Below the pieces are notes generated by a model, which saw only the letters and a list, made by a program, of their open reading frames with translations, was not told the origin of the DNA and did no database searches. Of a stretch of 64,000 nucleotides of DNA, positions 61,290-64,000 are shown piece after piece. Both the position numbers and the translations under genes were made by a program. The stretch's first letter is position 1. Every line of letters begins with the position of its first letter. Source of the stretch: Antennarius striatus (Eukaryota > Chordata > Actinopteri > Lophiiformes > Antennariidae); the NCBI RefSeq assembly GCF_040054535.1, contig NC_090789.1, positions 2,434,197 to 2,498,196 of the forward strand, in the 5' to 3' direction.

Positions 61290-63050
61290 GAGCCGTATAG
61301 AACACATGGAAAACTGTTCACTACAAGAATGAATACCTGTCACAGTTGAGGGGGATTTCTGGCTCTGCCATTTATATTTTTAAAAAAGAGAAATTAAGTG
61401 TAACGTCAGAGAAACATTACATCTATGTAGTCTTAGAAATTCAGAACTTTGGATGTAGAAAAAGTGCTTAGATCCACCATAATGACAGATAAGGTGCATT
61501 TTCTTAACTATTTGAGATCTGACAAACAAACAGGAGGTATAAGTGATTCCTTAACATCCATAATTTGGATCCAGAAAAGTTTCACAGCTGGGAAATTTCC
61601 AACTTTCTTCCTGCAACCCGGCACAAATCATCTGTCACTGTTCCTGTCTGCAGAGTCTTACCGGCGGATGATTATATCTCTCTAATATCTTACATTGTGT
61701 AAACATCCTGTTTCCATTCTTATTTAGCACTTCCTGTCAAACGAGTTGGCCAGAATCCCGTCACAGAAGGAATAAAGTATAATGAAAGTGAGCATATTTC
61801 ACTGACAATAACAGTTTGTAATTACTGGTAAGCTGTCTGCTTGTTTACCTGCTTGTCAGAGTCCGTGTGAAAATCCTTCCAAAGATTGACTATATTTCAG
61901 AGACAAGTAGGAACGGTAAAAAAAAACCCCTGATGTCTGATCGGCCCGTCAGACCGAGGGGAGGAAAGACGAAACAGCTGGCTGACACTGGAAGGGAGGA
62001 AAACAACAGCTGATGCTGTAAAAAGTCCTTTCAAGCTCTGAGTTGATGTAAAAAAGAGGTGGATGTGAAGCCTAAAGCGGAACACGTGAGCGTTTGGGCT
62101 GCGATCCATCAGCACCATCCAGAATGGCAGAGAGCATCGGCCGCTTTTTGAAAGGTGGAGGCCTGTTTTTAATTAATGGCAGATGTTTTTTTGGTTGTTG
62201 AAACAAGCAGATGCCTCAGCGAATAATTAAAGTTTAACACTTTCAAGAGATGCTCTTACTGGGATGCCTCAGCAGCTTTCAATCCCCCCCCCCACATCCC
62301 TCCTTCCTCTCCTCCCCTTAATATTTTTGAATTTTTACATACTTGGACTTAAGATTTCTTATTTTCAGTGTTATGAAATGATTTGTCTGTTGCCATGGGT
62401 ACTGGTTTAAGGAAAAAGCAATCGCTGTCCTCTCTCTTCTGTTTCTATGATTAATGAAACCAATTAAAGCCGGATTCATGACAGCACTTCATCTAAAAAA
62501 AAATAAAAAAAAAATACTGTAAGGCATTCTGTCTTATTTATTTCATATACTGTTTAAAACTTTTTCTGTTTGTTTCCAGTATGTTAAGTTTCCTGTTTTC
62601 TTCAAACATGCCAATCATTTATTATAGTGAGTGATACTCACACTGGTGGAGTCACATTTAAACGGCTGATATGTTTACGGTGGTGCTGATGGGACATGAA
62701 GTCTGATCCAGGTAGGTGACAGATGTTTGGGTTTGAAGGCTTACACCCACACCAGAACACCCCCCCCCCCCACAATGGTTTCCGGTTCTCTGAGACCAGA
62801 TGTTCTACTACAGCAGAAATCTACCACGAAAGCACAAATGAATGTCTGATCATCCGCTGCCTGGAAATTCACTGAAAGACTTCAGATTTCTGTGGGCGGG
62901 GCCATCCAACACCTGGTCCAATGAGAGGACAGCTATAAAGACCATGGTCAATGTTGATTTAAATGGACCGGTCCAAAAAACAGAACTTGAAAAACAGATA
63001 CACTTGGTGAAGGAGGAAGAGAATGCGAATTAATGACCTGGAAGCTTTAA
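61290..63050. other. gene-free DNA with candidate conserved non-coding blocks
   Basis: No coding exon recognised. Blocks at about 62110-62275 and 62395-62490 have the high-complexity, homeodomain-site-rich look (TTTAATTAATGG, GATTAATGAAACC) of conserved non-coding DNA. Poly-C runs near 62285 and 62760. The 63-residue frame at 62842-63033 has no domain. Confidence 0.45.
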
Positions 63051-63052
63051 GC

Positions 63053-63569
63053 CAGGGGTGTCAAAATTATTTTCACTGAGGGTCAAATAAAATAATGGCT
63101 GTTTCAAAGGGCCAGATGTAACTTAAAAGTGTAACTAAATGTAACTCAATGTAATGTAAAATAAATGCAACTACTCCTTAATGTTAAATAACTCTGAATT
63201 TATTACTTATTCAAGTTACAAACATTATAGTTGCACAGAAAAAATATATTTGTTTGTTTCTGTTCTAACATAAATCCTTTTAATTTGTCAGGTTATTAAA
63301 CCCACAGAACTCCATCAATCAAGGATCAAACTATCAATCAATAAAGAAAAATAACATCAAACACAAGTTAGAACATTAATTTTGTTAAAAACGTTTTTGT
63401 CAAAGTTAAAACTGCCTTAAATAGTGCATTGTGGGAAATGTAGTTTTGGTCAAAGCACACTTTTGACCTATTTATTTTTAGACACTCTGACCTTTTATGC
63501 TCTCACGGGCCACATAAAATGATATGGAGGGCCACATTTGGCCCCCGAGCCTTGAGTTTGACATATGTG
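63053..63569. mobile_element. hAT-type MITE, decayed
   Basis: Starts CAGGGGTGTCAAAA and ends GAGTTTGACATATGTG, imperfect inverted termini, with sub-terminal GGGCCACAT / GGCCAGATGT copies inside. This is the pattern of common hAT-family MITEs (CAGGGGTGTCAAACTC...). About 517 bp and no transposase frame. The 8-bp target duplication is not clearly preserved. Confidence 0.65.
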
Positions 63570-64000
63570 CCTTTTCCTCTCAATTTGTTGTTAATTTTTT
63601 TACATTAATTTGATTGACAGCTATTTCCATCACTTCCTGTTTTATGTGTTGTTGCTTATTTTAATCCTGTAAACAGGCCTGACGCTACACCTAGCGACGT
63701 CTCAAAACGACGAAAATACCAGATTATTACTGATAATCGCCAACAGCGGCAAACTGAACGGCGTTATCTACTCGTGCGTCTCACAGGAGTCTTCATAACC
63801 GAGTTATTTTTAATTGCTTCGCCTCCATTTTTATTTCCAGCAGTATTTACGAGCACTAACGCAGGACAGCGCGGCTGCTGGGTGTTGATGGGATGGAAAC
63901 TGTTAAACTACAGGTTGTCGACGTTCACAGGTCTCAAAGTGAGCTTTTTGTTTCACCTGCTTTGTATCTGTGTCATCATGCTCATCAAGGCAGCAACTGA
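63570..64000. other. window end, no feature recognised
   Basis: Contains a somewhat CpG-richer stretch (63670-63800) with AACGACGAAAATACC, but no exon or repeat that can be named. Confidence 0.4.

Noticed and set aside
62842-63033. 63-residue open frame MSDHPLPGNSLKD...
   Set aside because: No domain, no splice or promoter context, and within chance length.

Overview
The window looks like teleost fish nuclear DNA. Its genes are split into many short exons with GT-AG introns, it is rich in (CA)n/(TG)n and (ATCT)n microsatellites, it carries tRNA-headed SINE pieces and a Penelope-type retroelement remnant typical of fish, and its proteins read as fish versions of vertebrate genes. The species cannot be named from sequence alone. 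Exon coordinates were set by hand from splice sites and reading-frame continuity.

Layout. 1-3017 (+): 3' part of a dus3l copy (tRNA-dihydrouridine synthase). 4381-6344 (+): mterf1, with one coding exon behind a non-coding exon. 6780-11680 (+): a second, complete dus3l. 12310-15246 (+): a zona pellucida egg-coat glycoprotein with a trefoil domain. 17337-22324 (+): cndp2 dipeptidase. 23651-31332 (+): recql4 helicase, whose last exons and 3' end are repeated exactly in tandem (872 bp) up to 32450. 35793-40877 and 41886-48154 (-): two tandem slc39a4 (ZIP4 zinc importer) genes, tail-to-tail with recql4. 48.2-57.6 kb: gene-poor DNA with repeat fragments, an inverted repeat pair at about 50.0 and 54.2 kb, and a small locus at 50.7-51.3 kb present once with an intron and once without it. 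57959-59284 (+): a small Ly6/three-finger protein gene. 59.3-64 kb: microsatellites, possible conserved non-coding blocks and a hAT-like MITE.

Gene relationships. These are mostly independent housekeeping or tissue genes, not a pathway cluster. dus3l, mterf1 and recql4 serve RNA modification, mitochondrial transcription and DNA replication. cndp2 is cytosolic peptide turnover, the ZP protein is an egg-coat component, and the ZIP4 pair imports zinc. recql4, slc39a4 and LY6 genes all lie in human 8q24.3, so the right half probably keeps an old vertebrate neighbourhood.

Most notable points: local gene conversion between the dus3l copies (one exon identical over 185 bp while neighbouring exons differ by 8-10%); the exact recql4 tail duplication; the ZIP4 pair with different histidine arrays; and the intron-containing/intron-less sequence pair at 50.7-51.3 kb. 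I saw no clear new multi-gene system.
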